From: a virus
Virus record (IMG/VR): IMGVR_UViG_3300009528_000028
Location: 1 to 32,817 of that record
Direction: 5' to 3' (one strand)
DNA length: 32,817 nucleotides
Shown here in pieces: positions 21,344 through 27,373 of the stretch. The notes under the pieces are model-generated. The model did no database searches. It was not told the origin of the DNA and was given only the letters and a program-made list of their open reading frames with translations. The first letter of the stretch is position 1. Every line of letters begins with the position of its first letter. A program made the position numbers and the translations under genes.

Positions 21344-21856
21344 TTACTGTGCCCGCAACATTGCCAATCTTTGACCATCCCGTTTCAGTTTCTTTAAAGA
21401 CCGCCTGAACGGTTCGATCTTATTCACTAAGATCATCCAGGTAGACATCGGCTTCAAATACTTCTCAAAGCTACGGTCAAGTTCTTGTCGGTGATGACCA
21501 AGATAGAGCTTGTTGGCATTCGATAGCTTAACCTTGTCTACGTGGTCATCCACAATAGCCTGCAAGCGTCCACAGTGGATGTTCTCCACGTATTTGTCTA
21601 CGTCCACCACCCGGTCATCATAGCAGACTTCTACAAAGTCAGGATCGGATGTTGACATAGCAGATGCCCGGATTTCTTCTCTGCGAAGAAGGTTAAGAAT
21701 AGTCTGCCGGGCAATTCTTAAAGCAAATTCGGATTCTTCTTCTGGTCTCTGCCACAAGACCAAGAAGCACTCTTGAGCAAAGTCCTCGCCTTGCCCGTTG
21801 CCATAGCGATGGGCAAGTCTATGGACCTGCTCCTGTAAGGTTTTTGATAGTTGCAT
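21344..21856 (-). CDS. Sigma-70-like (ECF region 2) protein
   Basis: A 170-residue protein. Residues 8-62 match sigma region 2 in composition and order: VHRLAHRYG, GEDFAQECFLVLWQRPEEE and ARQTILNLLRREE. The rest (about 70-170) is helical and basic (FEKYLKPMSTWMILVNKIEPFRRSLKKLKRDGQRLAM) without a convincing region 4 helix-turn-helix. Such proteins could redirect host RNA polymerase to late phage promoters or act as anti-sigma decoys. It is preceded by a perfect consensus promoter and a 128-nt leader whose repeats can pair with its start region. Its ribosome-binding site is GGAGTGAACG. Confidence 0.6.
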   Translation of the reverse strand: MQLSKTLQEQVHRLAHRYGNGQGEDFAQECFLVLWQRPEEESEFALRIARQTILNLLRREEIRASAMSTSDPDFVEVCYDDRVVDVDKYVENIHCGRLQAIVDDHVDKVKLSNANKLYLGHHRQELDRSFEKYLKPMSTWMILVNKIEPFRRSLKKLKRDGQRLAMLRAQ

Positions 21857-21984
21857 CGTTCACTCCATAAAAAAGGTGGATCAAGATTAGGCTGGAGTGA
21901 ACAATGCAAACGTTCACCTAATCTATCACCACCAAGATTTTTAACCCACAAATAAAAAAGCATCATTCACTCCATTTTGTCTTA
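21853..21984 (-). promoter_or_regulatory. Sigma-gene leader with repeats able to mask its start
   Basis: The leader carries three copies of one 14-nt element in two orientations. Copy A (21960-21973) reads GGAGTGAATGATGC in the RNA, and copy B (21853-21866) reads GGAGTGAACGATGC and is the ribosome-binding site and start codon of the sigma-like gene. A central inverted copy (21894-21907, GCATTGTTCACTCC) is complementary to both: 14 positions with one G-U for copy B. The central copy can also pair with GATTAGGTGAAC upstream of it. These exclusive pairings look like a translational switch. Copy A also carries a start for an 82-codon overlapping frame. Confidence 0.6.
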
Positions 21985-21990
21985 CACTAT

Positions 21991-22019
21991 ATTATACGGC
22001 AGAAACCTAAATTTGTCAA
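21991..22019 (-). promoter_or_regulatory. Perfect-consensus sigma70 promoter
   Basis: On the minus strand TTGACA (22014-22019), a 17-nt spacer and TATAAT (21991-21996): exact consensus boxes and optimal spacing. The predicted start is near 21984, giving a leader of about 128 nt for the sigma-like gene. Confidence 0.9.
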
Positions 22020-22046
22020 GCACTTTTTTCAAAATACACAGAAACC

Positions 22047-22442
22047 CTAATCATGTTCAAACACCTGTAATAAATAAAGATCGTCTTTGAGCATTCCAAT
22101 AAGGAACACTTCACCGTGAGTCCAAGAGACACAAAACATCTTTGCATAATCAACGTTATCTAACCAACCATCTGCCATGGGGGTCCAACTATCGGGAGTT
22201 GTTGAAAAAGTCCAATAGGCCATCACAAAAGTTGTGTTTCGCTTACCAGTAATTTCGGGAACCTTTAAAACGTGATGACCATCAAACGGAATTGTTCCGG
22301 TATATTCTTTGATCAGCGAAACTCCAGCAGGTCCTTGTGGTCCGGTGGGACCCTGTTTCCCCTCACACCCCAGAATCAGGTGAACTATAAAAGCCAAAGC
22401 AAAGAACCCAAAGATTATTTTCCAAGCTATCTTGAATCTCAT
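22047..22442 (-). CDS. Lipoprotein with short collagen-like segment
   Basis: A 131-residue protein starting MRFKIAWKIIFGFFALAFIV and ending its signal with LILGC, a lipobox (L-x-G-C), so Cys after Gly is probably lipidated. The first mature stretch is G-x-y repeats (GKQGPTGPQGPAG), a short collagen-like segment, followed by a beta-rich domain (TIPFDGHHVLKVPEI, TFVMAYWTFSTT, GEVFLIGMLKDDLYLLQVF). Collagen-like G-x-y stretches occur in phage fibres and in phage-encoded surface proteins. The start at 22442 lacks a good ribosome-binding site; a TTG frame extends to 22496. Probably the first gene of the leftward block. Confidence 0.65.
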   Translation of the reverse strand: MRFKIAWKIIFGFFALAFIVHLILGCEGKQGPTGPQGPAGVSLIKEYTGTIPFDGHHVLKVPEITGKRNTTFVMAYWTFSTTPDSWTPMADGWLDNVDYAKMFCVSWTHGEVFLIGMLKDDLYLLQVFEHD

Positions 22443-22489
22443 AGCATTTATACATACGAAAGAAAAATTAAGATATTTGAAAAAAAGAC

Positions 22490-22517
22490 TAGACAAGATT
22501 CAAATAAAGATTATTCT
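22490..22517 (+). promoter_or_regulatory. Possible promoter of the replication gene
   Basis: TAGACA (22490-22495), 16 nt, then TATTCT (22512-22517) resembles a sigma70 promoter with mismatches in both boxes. It would give a leader of about 65 nt ahead of the TTG start at 22588. No stronger rightward promoter is seen between 22442 and 22588. Confidence 0.35.
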
Positions 22518-22545
22518 GTTTGCGTAGTTCAAAGTGAGGGACAAA

Positions 22546-22578
22546 ATGCCTACGAGGACACAAATAATGTTTTCGTAG
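22546..22578 (+). CDS. Possible 10-residue leader peptide
   Basis: GAGGGACAAA precedes an ATG opening a 10-codon frame (MPTRTQIMFS), ending 9 nt before the TTG start of the initiator gene. The frame lies on the GCCTACGAGGACA motif and on the CCTACGA/TCGTAGG hairpin (22549-22579), so its translation could melt the hairpin and control the next gene. Coding is unproven. Confidence 0.35.
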   Translation: MPTRTQIMFS

Positions 22579-22587
22579 GTATTTTAA

Positions 22588-23472
22588 TTGACTAATTCCG
22601 GCTTTGTAAAAATCTGGCGAAAGATCAAAGACGATCCAGAGATCTGGGACGGAGACGAACCCTTTGATAAGAGGTCCGCTTTTCTCTACCTTCTTTTGTC
22701 CGCAGATTGGAAAACTGGGATCATACCGCATCGATTAACGATAAGATGTTTGGCTGAAACATGGCATTGGGGACGACATAAAACCCACAACTACATCAAG
22801 TTCCTTCAATCAGTTAATAAATTACTTGAAGTGGGGACAGAAAAGGGGACAAGATTGGGGACAAAGTCTTCTCGCCTAAAGATATGTAAATGGGAGAGTT
22901 ACCAGAAGCAACAGGAAAACCAGGGGACAAGATTGGGGACAACAAAGGGGACAAGATTACAACGAAGTTCCTTAAAACCAATAACTTACAAGCCCGAAGA
23001 AGGTTTTAAAGAAGTAAAAGAAGAAAAGAGATTAAAAGAAACACCGGCGAGTTGTCCACAAAAAAATGTGGACAACTCGGTTCTCTCTACTCGTTCTCTT
23101 AAAGATAGTCAAAACCTAAACCCAACCCTCCCACCCAAACTACAAAACCTGTTAGCGAAAGAAAGACAAAAAGAAATCCAGTTCCGGGAGCAAATCAAAA
23201 CCAAGTGGCTTGAAAAGTTTAAAGAACCAATTATTGATAGCCAAATATCCTTGCTCTTAGGCAACACCAAAAGAGGGATCTATGGGTTCAAATTCTATGA
23301 AGCACTTCTAACCTGGATCAATTCAGTTAATGGTGAAGGTAAAATAAACCCTTTCGGGTATGCTAAACGTATCGCTGAACATGAAGCAGGTGTTACTCCG
23401 TATATCAAAGAAGCCCGGATGAAGTGTAAAGATGAAAAGAATCTGATAGGAGCTATACTACGTGAAGCTTGA
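22588..23472 (+). CDS. Phage replication initiator (O/DnaD-like)
   Basis: A 294-residue protein. Residues 5-80 match the winged-helix N-terminus of phage initiators: GFVKIWRKIKDDPEIWDGDEP, AFLYLLLSADWKTGIIPHRL, then a WHWGRHKTHNYIKFL recognition helix. Residues 82-125 are GT-rich four-residue repeats (GTEKGTRLGT and QGTRLGTTKGTRL), a lysine-rich linker follows, and residues 185-290 form a helical domain (RGIYGFKFYEALLTWINSV, NPFGYAKRIAEHEAGV). It uses a TTG start. Phage initiators of this design bind an origin lying inside their own gene and recruit the helicase. The linker DNA here carries iterons and a DnaA-box-like inverted repeat. Confidence 0.7.
   Translation: MTNSGFVKIWRKIKDDPEIWDGDEPFDKRSAFLYLLLSADWKTGIIPHRLTIRCLAETWHWGRHKTHNYIKFLQSVNKLLEVGTEKGTRLGTKSSRLKICKWESYQKQQENQGTRLGTTKGTRLQRSSLKPITYKPEEGFKEVKEEKRLKETPASCPQKNVDNSVLSTRSLKDSQNLNPTLPPKLQNLLAKERQKEIQFREQIKTKWLEKFKEPIIDSQISLLLGNTKRGIYGFKFYEALLTWINSVNGEGKINPFGYAKRIAEHEAGVTPYIKEARMKCKDEKNLIGAILREA
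22833..22959 (+). repeat. Six GGGGACA iterons at 12-nt spacing
   Basis: GGGGACA occurs at 22833, 22845, 22857 and again at 22923, 22935, 22947, each group spaced exactly 12 nt; the unit within is GGGGACAAGATT. A 20-nt block is identical at 22845-22864 and 22923-22942. The repeats lie in frame in the initiator gene, coding G-T-x-x units. By analogy with lambda they are a candidate initiator-binding origin. Confidence 0.8.
23048..23079 (+). repeat. Inverted repeat of DnaA-box-like sites
   Basis: Arms CGAGTTGTCCACA (23048-23060) and TGTGGACAACTCG (23067-23079) form a perfect 13-bp inverted repeat around six A residues. Each arm contains TTGTCCACA, one mismatch from the DnaA box TTATCCACA. An A/G-rich, T-poor stretch (22985-23040) lies just before it, as for an unwinding element. 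It sits about 90 nt after the iterons. Confidence 0.65.
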
Positions 23473-23599
23473 CTCACTAAAGAAATCTAAAGTCTTTGAA
23501 CGATACAACGAGCAAATACCCGTAAAAGACAGAGAATTGGAGCAATTAACCCTATTCATGGAGAAAAAGAGGGAAATTGGACGAAAAAGAGACAAATAA
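23462..23599 (+). CDS. 45-residue protein, GTG start
   Basis: A GTG at 23462 follows AGGAGCTATACTAC and opens a 45-codon frame overlapping the end of the initiator gene by 11 nt and the small terminase start by 23 nt. The product (MKLDSLKKSKVFERYNEQIP and so on) is basic and helical. Tight overlaps on both sides support it. Confidence 0.5.
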   Translation: MKLDSLKKSKVFERYNEQIPVKDRELEQLTLFMEKKREIGRKRDK

Positions 23600-24113
23600 C
23601 AAAAAAGTGAGTAAATTCGGTCCCAAGTTAGAACATGAACACAAGGAGCTTATAATTACAAGACTTGCAGAGTTTGTGTCTTGGGATAAGATACTTGAAG
23701 AATTACATGAAGGTTACAATATTGAGATCACTGAGCATACGATCAACTATTATTCTCGGAAGAAAGAAGAAATCCGGGCAAAGCGTGAATATCTCAACAC
23801 CCATCTCGAAGATCATATCCCCTTAGCTAACAAGACCTTAAGGGTTCAGATGTTGGAGAGGGATTTAAAGAGGCTCGAAGGTGCTACGGACTTGGACACA
23901 TTGAAGGTGAAGCGTGAATACCTTGAGCAGATACGCAAGGAGAAGGAGGGTCTCCGTGTGGATGTGACCAAGCGAGAGACTTGGACACCGGATCAGTTTA
24001 AGCACCTAAAGGACACCAAGGACTTGGATCGAGCTATCAAAGAAGCAGAGAAGAAGGACGGGGCCGCAAAGGATGAAGCTGTAACTCAGGTATTATTAGA
24101 GGACAAGACATGA
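23577..24113 (+). CDS. terS: Terminase small subunit-like protein
   Basis: A 178-residue protein directly upstream of the large subunit. An N-terminal helix-turn-helix-like region (KLEHEHKELIITRLAEFVSWDKILEELHEGYNIEITEHTINYYSRKK, about residues 17-63) is followed by an oligomerising helical region (LERDLKRLEGATDLDTLKVKREYLEQIRKEKEGLRVDV). Small terminase subunits recognise the packaging site and form rings. It begins with TTG after GAGGGAAA; a GTG at 23607 is an alternative. The gene symbol reflects position and fold, not close homology. Confidence 0.6.
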   Translation: MDEKETNNKKVSKFGPKLEHEHKELIITRLAEFVSWDKILEELHEGYNIEITEHTINYYSRKKEEIRAKREYLNTHLEDHIPLANKTLRVQMLERDLKRLEGATDLDTLKVKREYLEQIRKEKEGLRVDVTKRETWTPDQFKHLKDTKDLDRAIKEAEKKDGAAKDEAVTQVLLEDKT

Positions 24114-24283
24114 CAACCAGGATAAGCAATATAGCAACGGGTGAATCTTATCTTGTGGAGTCCATTGATGAATGTAGGGATTATACAGATCGTTTAGTAT
24201 ATAAGAGATTTCTTGAACTTGGGTCTGTTTGTGTTGGTAGGGTTCTTGTTGAGTCCGTAGTCTTAGAGAAGGATAAGGAATGA
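24110..24283 (+). CDS. 57-residue hypothetical between terminase genes
   Basis: Starts in an ATGA overlap with the small subunit and ends in an ATGA overlap with the large subunit. The product (MTTRISNIATGESYLVESID, then RVLVESVVLEKDKE) is neutral, beta-alpha-like, and unrecognised. Coupling with both terminase genes suggests a packaging-related role, which is inference. Confidence 0.6.
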   Translation: MTTRISNIATGESYLVESIDECRDYTDRLVYKRFLELGSVCVGRVLVESVVLEKDKE

Positions 24284-24909
24284 CTAAGCACTGGGAATCA
24301 TGGAACAAAGATCGGTTAGAGTTGAATTGGTTGAAGGCGATGCTTGACCCGTGGCACTTCTTGACCACCTTCGTCTATACCACCGACCCCCATGACGCCC
24401 TTCATCCTATTAAACTATTCCCATCGAAAAGTTACTTGCATTTTTTGGTTTCGGTTTGGTTACGTGAGCCCAAGCTTCTTGTTCCCAAGAGTCGTCAAAT
24501 TTTAGTTTCCTGGTGTATGGTTGCCTGTCATTTATGGTTAGCTATAACTAATCGGGGTCGATTTATTTACTTTCAATCTCAGAAGGAGGAGAAGGCGGAC
24601 AAGTTAATTCAGCGTGTTCATTTTATTTGCAAGCAGTTACCTCTAATGGTTCCTGAGTTTCGGTATACTTATTGTCGGTTGAGATTCGACGGGTTGGATT
24701 CGGTGATTGAGGGTGTTCCTCAGGGAGCGGACAGTATAAGACAAGAAACTTGCACGGCGATTTATTCGGATGAGATGGCATTTCAAGAAGAGGCGGAGAA
24801 GGCTTATATAGCGTCTAAGCCGACTATTGATGGTGGTGGGCGGTATACTGGGGTGAGTAGTGCCAACGGACCGAACTTTTTCAAGAGGTTGGTATTTGAT
24901 GAAGAGTGA
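24280..24909 (+). CDS. terL-N: Large terminase, N-terminal ATPase half
   Basis: A 209-residue protein that ends within the usual terminase large subunit. Walker A-like VPKSRQILVSW is at residues 68-78, Walker B TAIYSDEMAF at 159-168 with the catalytic Asp-Glu, and coupling motif SSAN at 193-196. The frame then stops at FKRLVFDEE, exactly where the linker to the nuclease domain begins. A full large subunit would be about 450-600 residues; the missing nuclease half is encoded at 25620-26495. All ATPase motifs are intact, so this looks like a functional separate chain rather than a decayed gene. Confidence 0.85.
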   Translation: MTKHWESWNKDRLELNWLKAMLDPWHFLTTFVYTTDPHDALHPIKLFPSKSYLHFLVSVWLREPKLLVPKSRQILVSWCMVACHLWLAITNRGRFIYFQSQKEEKADKLIQRVHFICKQLPLMVPEFRYTYCRLRFDGLDSVIEGVPQGADSIRQETCTAIYSDEMAFQEEAEKAYIASKPTIDGGGRYTGVSSANGPNFFKRLVFDEE

Positions 24910-25006
24910 CGGTGATTTCACATTACGGGTAGGCGACATTATGGTAGCGCCTATATTTTTCGGGGGACTAGGGAACAGGTTGAGGCTAAGAAGCGGGAGA
25001 TTTTGA
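24899..25006 (+). pseudogene. Degenerate copy of the 25007 gene
   Basis: A 35-codon frame overlapping the ATPase stop begins MKSDGDFTLRVGDIM, resembling SLRVGQII in the next gene. A shift of frame then yields YIFRGTREQVEAKKREIL, which matches LGVFSGTAEEVKAKKREL of the next gene. A 17-nt block (AGGCTAAGAAGCGGGAG) is identical at 24983-24999 and 25176-25192. It is best read as a frameshifted, shortened tandem copy. Confidence 0.5.
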
Positions 25007-25204
25007 ATGGCTGACAATGACATTGACATAAACGCTTTAATGGGGACTGCTTTTGTAAGGTCTCTCCGGGTGGGTCAGATTATTCTTGATCCGCATTCGG
25101 GGAATGACTGTTGGCTTGTGACTTCTTTGGAGGGGGAGCGTCTTGGTGTTTTTAGTGGAACGGCGGAGGAGGTAAAGGCTAAGAAGCGGGAGTTGGGGAT
25201 ATGA
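25007..25204 (+). CDS. 65-residue protein inside the split terminase
   Basis: MADNDIDINALMGTAFVRSLRVGQII, then DPHSGNDCWLVTSLEGERLGVFSGTAEEVKAKKRELGI. The second half looks like a small beta-sheet module with a helical end (V-x-S/T-L-x-G-x-R-x-G-V-F). It is the intact version of the degenerate copy before it, and its stop overlaps the next start. Function unknown. Confidence 0.55.
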   Translation: MADNDIDINALMGTAFVRSLRVGQIILDPHSGNDCWLVTSLEGERLGVFSGTAEEVKAKKRELGI

Positions 25205-25320
25205 TAATATTTGAAACAATCTTCCTTTCTGTGGCGTTATTGGTGGTAATTATTTGTGGGGTTAAGATATGGCAAAGTTGTAGGGAGATTGATAAGATTT
25301 TGGGTGATTATGATAAATAG
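25201..25320 (+). CDS. 39-residue membrane protein, tandem copy 1
   Basis: One hydrophobic helix (IIFETIFLSVALLVVIICGVKI), then CREIDKILGDYDK. It is a paralogue of the 25471 gene: both share a (V/L)ALxVVII(C/F)G(V/I)K core and REIDKILGD. The start overlaps the previous stop. Predicted single-span protein of unknown function. Confidence 0.55.
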   Translation: MIIFETIFLSVALLVVIICGVKIWQSCREIDKILGDYDK

Positions 25321-25465
25321 ACTTAGGCGAATTTGGCGTTTTATTTTTCGGCGTAGGCGAAGACCGATTCGATTTGGTCGGACTATTTCGATGGACGAAA
25401 AGATTGTGAGGCTTGAACCTGATCCAAAGGGTTTGTTTGCGGATGCTTTTACGAAGAAGGAGTAA
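25310..25465 (+). CDS. 51-residue basic protein
   Basis: Starts MINRLRRIWRFIFRRRRRPI, a strongly basic and aromatic N-terminus, then FGRTISMDEKIVRLEPDPKGLFADAFTKKE. The ATG at 25310 overlaps the previous stop (11 nt). The Arg-rich segment could bind nucleic acid or membrane. No family recognised. Confidence 0.5.
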   Translation: MINRLRRIWRFIFRRRRRPIRFGRTISMDEKIVRLEPDPKGLFADAFTKKE

Positions 25466-25470
25466 ATCCC

Positions 25471-25623
25471 ATGACTATTTTTGCAATAATATTTTGTTCT
25501 TTGGCATTAGTGGTGGTAATTATTTTTGGGATTAAGACATTGAAAATAAGCAGGGAGATTGATAAGATTTTGGGTGATGTGGAGGAGAAGTTGGATTACA
25601 TGAAGAAGGGGTTGGAGCTATGA
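25471..25623 (+). CDS. 50-residue membrane protein, tandem copy 2
   Basis: Encodes MTIFAIIFCSLALVVVIIFGIKT followed by SREIDKILGDVEEKLDYMKKGLEL. It is a paralogue of the 25201 gene with a longer coiled-coil tail, and overlaps the nuclease start as ATGA. The pair brackets the basic 25310 gene. Confidence 0.55.
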   Translation: MTIFAIIFCSLALVVVIIFGIKTLKISREIDKILGDVEEKLDYMKKGLEL

Positions 25624-26495
25624 GGGGTGTCACTTTCAAGAAGAATCCCAGGAATGATTTTGCGGTAGTTCGGTTGCATTACACGGCTGACCCGGACAAG
25701 GATCCGGCGACTGAGCGGGGTCGGGTTTGGCATGAGAACGTTCGGAGGGGTATGCCGCAGGAGGGATGGGAGCGGGAGTATGAGATTAATTTTACCACGA
25801 TGGAGGGCAAGCCTGTTTATGCTGATTTTAATATGGCTCAAGCTGTGCGGCTGAAATGGAACAAGACTTGGGTATTGTATCGGGGCTGGGATATGGGTTA
25901 TCATCGACCGGCGTGTCATTTCAGTTGTATCGACAACAAGGATCGGTGGTTGTGGTTATATAAAGAAAGTTTAGGATACGACATCAACCTTTTTGATTAC
26001 ATTGATTACATTGTTGATTTGACTCAGGCGAATTTTCCGAATGCTATGATTCGGGATTTTGTTCCGCATGATGCTCGGCACGTTGATGAGAAGGCAAGAG
26101 ATGAGAATCTCAATACGGATTTGAAGATTATGATTAGTAAGGGTTTGGCTCCTGAGATTTCTCCGATCACCAACGTATTTGACGGCGTGAAATTGATTCG
26201 TCACAAGATGTTGCTTCGCAAGGATGGGGAGTATGGAATGTTGGTGGATGACAGGAATAGTATTTCCATTGAGGCTTTGTGTGGTGGGTATCATCGGAAT
26301 CCGAAGGAGGGCAAGGGAGAGGAGATTGTGAAGGACGGTTATTTCGATCATTTGATGGATGCGGTGAGAGCTACGGCGGTGAACATTCTTAGTCCGGGTT
26401 CGGCAAGCGGTGTTTATGCGATTGAGGATGTTTCCCGGAATATGGGTTTTCCTGAATATAAATATCACCCGGTGACGGGAGAGATAATTGGATAG
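25620..26495 (+). CDS. terL-C: Large terminase, C-terminal nuclease half
   Basis: A 291-residue protein beginning MRGVTFKKNPRNDFAVVRLHYTADPDKD and continuing through EREYEINFTTMEGKPVYADF, the region that joins ATPase and nuclease in a normal large subunit. The RNase-H-type nuclease acids appear in GWDMG (Asp91), PHDARH (Asp151) and YFDHLMDAVRA (Asp243/Asp247). It starts about 710 nt after the ATPase half ends and in an overlap with the last small insert gene. The two halves together lack only roughly 10-20 linker residues. All motifs are intact. Confidence 0.85.
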   Translation: MRGVTFKKNPRNDFAVVRLHYTADPDKDPATERGRVWHENVRRGMPQEGWEREYEINFTTMEGKPVYADFNMAQAVRLKWNKTWVLYRGWDMGYHRPACHFSCIDNKDRWLWLYKESLGYDINLFDYIDYIVDLTQANFPNAMIRDFVPHDARHVDEKARDENLNTDLKIMISKGLAPEISPITNVFDGVKLIRHKMLLRKDGEYGMLVDDRNSISIEALCGGYHRNPKEGKGEEIVKDGYFDHLMDAVRATAVNILSPGSASGVYAIEDVSRNMGFPEYKYHPVTGEIIG

Positions 26496-26760
26496 GTTAA
26501 AAAGGTTTTTTTTGAATTTGCGGGGCAGGTTGGGTTCATACGCTGGTTGTTTACATTGTGGGGATAGGTGGAATTGGAAAAAAGAACATCACACTTTTTA
26601 TGATGTAGGTCGTGGGATGATTGCTGTGTGTGAGGAATGTTTTCGGAAGTTACCCTTTGATCCTCTTTTAAAATATCACTTGAAAGTATTTGATATATGG
26701 GAAAAAGTTCCCACCGATGAACAAATTGCAAAAATTGCCAATCATATTCAGGAGAGATAA
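26488..26760 (+). CDS. Phage zinc-ribbon protein, 90 residues
   Basis: Two knuckles (CLHCGDRW and CEECFRKL) with an HHTFYDVGRGMIAVCEECF stretch between. I recognise the order H-x-T-x-Y...G-x-x-x-V/L-C-x-x-C-W/F as a small family seen beside phage terminases. TTG start, overlapping the nuclease gene's stop region. Probably part of packaging or regulation, otherwise unknown. Confidence 0.65.
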   Translation: MDRLKRFFLNLRGRLGSYAGCLHCGDRWNWKKEHHTFYDVGRGMIAVCEECFRKLPFDPLLKYHLKVFDIWEKVPTDEQIAKIANHIQER

Positions 26761-26970
26761 TTGGCTGATGAGATTAAGCTTTATCCGTTACTTGTGGACA
26801 TACTTAGGGCGATGATGAAACATCTGCCACAAAAGACCGAAACGCACCGAGGTTATTTTGGAAATTTTACTTTTACTGTTGCTTTTCGGGATGGGGTTCC
26901 GTATAAAGTTAAAGATGTGTGGGGAGAGAGAAGCATAGATATGGAGAAGTTGAAGGAGATGTTGAAGTGA
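26761..26970 (+). CDS. 69-residue hypothetical, TTG start
   Basis: Encodes MADEIKLYPLLVDILRAMMKHLP, then a beta-rich GYFGNFTFTVAFRDGVPYKVKDVWGERSIDMEKLKEMLK. TTG start directly follows the previous stop, with CAGGAGAGA upstream. It carries a longer variant of the repeated junction at its 3' end. Confidence 0.55.
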   Translation: MADEIKLYPLLVDILRAMMKHLPQKTETHRGYFGNFTFTVAFRDGVPYKVKDVWGERSIDMEKLKEMLK

Positions 26971-27110
26971 GATTGATAAACTATACAGAAAGAGAAGCAA
27001 AGGAAGTTATGGGGTATCTTAGGGGTTTGAATAGGGAAGAATTTAAGGAATTTTTAAAAAGCATTGGTGTTAAATTTGGAAAAAAGATAGAAAATTGGTG
27101 GAGAAGTTGA
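26967..27110 (+). CDS. 47-residue hypothetical, GTG start
   Basis: GTG starts in a GTGA overlap. The product (VRLINYTEREAKEVMGYLRG, then EEFKEFLKSIGVKFGKKIENWWRS) is basic and helical. Its stop falls inside the first exact copy of the GGAGAAGTTGAAGTGA junction. Confidence 0.55.
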   Translation: MRLINYTEREAKEVMGYLRGLNREEFKEFLKSIGVKFGKKIENWWRS

Positions 27111-27111
27111 A

Positions 27112-27372
27112 GTGACGAAACTTAGGATTCTATTATCTTGTCTGTATCGTGTAGTCTTTAAGGTGTGGACTCATCCAATCGAAAATTACAAGTGCCACCT
27201 TGTTGCCAGGTTGCCAATTTTAGACATTGACATTACCGATCCCAGGACGCAGAATTCGCAAATTCTTAGTCGCCTCAATTTAATTGATTTTATTGGTTAT
27301 ATGCTTTCAATTTTTTGGTATCAATTTGTGCGGTTAAAAAATTTAGAGGGGATGGGAATATGGAGAAGTTGA
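27112..27372 (+). CDS. 86-residue hypothetical protein
   Basis: MTKLRILLSCLYRVVFKVWTHP is a partly hydrophobic, basic N-terminus; later stretches include ILDIDITDPRTQNSQILSRLNLIDFIGY, and it ends FVRLKNLEGMGIWRS. Perhaps membrane-associated. GTG start supplied by the junction repeat. No family recognised. Confidence 0.5.
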   Translation: MTKLRILLSCLYRVVFKVWTHPIENYKCHLVARLPILDIDITDPRTQNSQILSRLNLIDFIGYMLSIFWYQFVRLKNLEGMGIWRS

Positions 27373-27373
27373 A

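Noticed and set aside
21718-21966. 82-codon leftward frame overlapping the sigma-like gene
   Set aside because: It starts in copy A of the leader element, but most of it lies in another frame of the sigma-like gene and is rich in Arg/Ser/Leu of the kind seen in shadow frames. I kept it only as part of the leader discussion.
22833-22959. CRISPR-like short repeats
   Set aside because: The repeats are 12 nt, in frame within an initiator gene, and have no spacer of constant length, so they fit iterons and not a CRISPR array.
24910-25619. Intron, intein or homing endonuclease in the terminase
   Set aside because: No LAGLIDADG, GIY-YIG or HNH motif, no intron core and no intein Cys/His-Asn signatures were seen; the insert consists of small separate genes.
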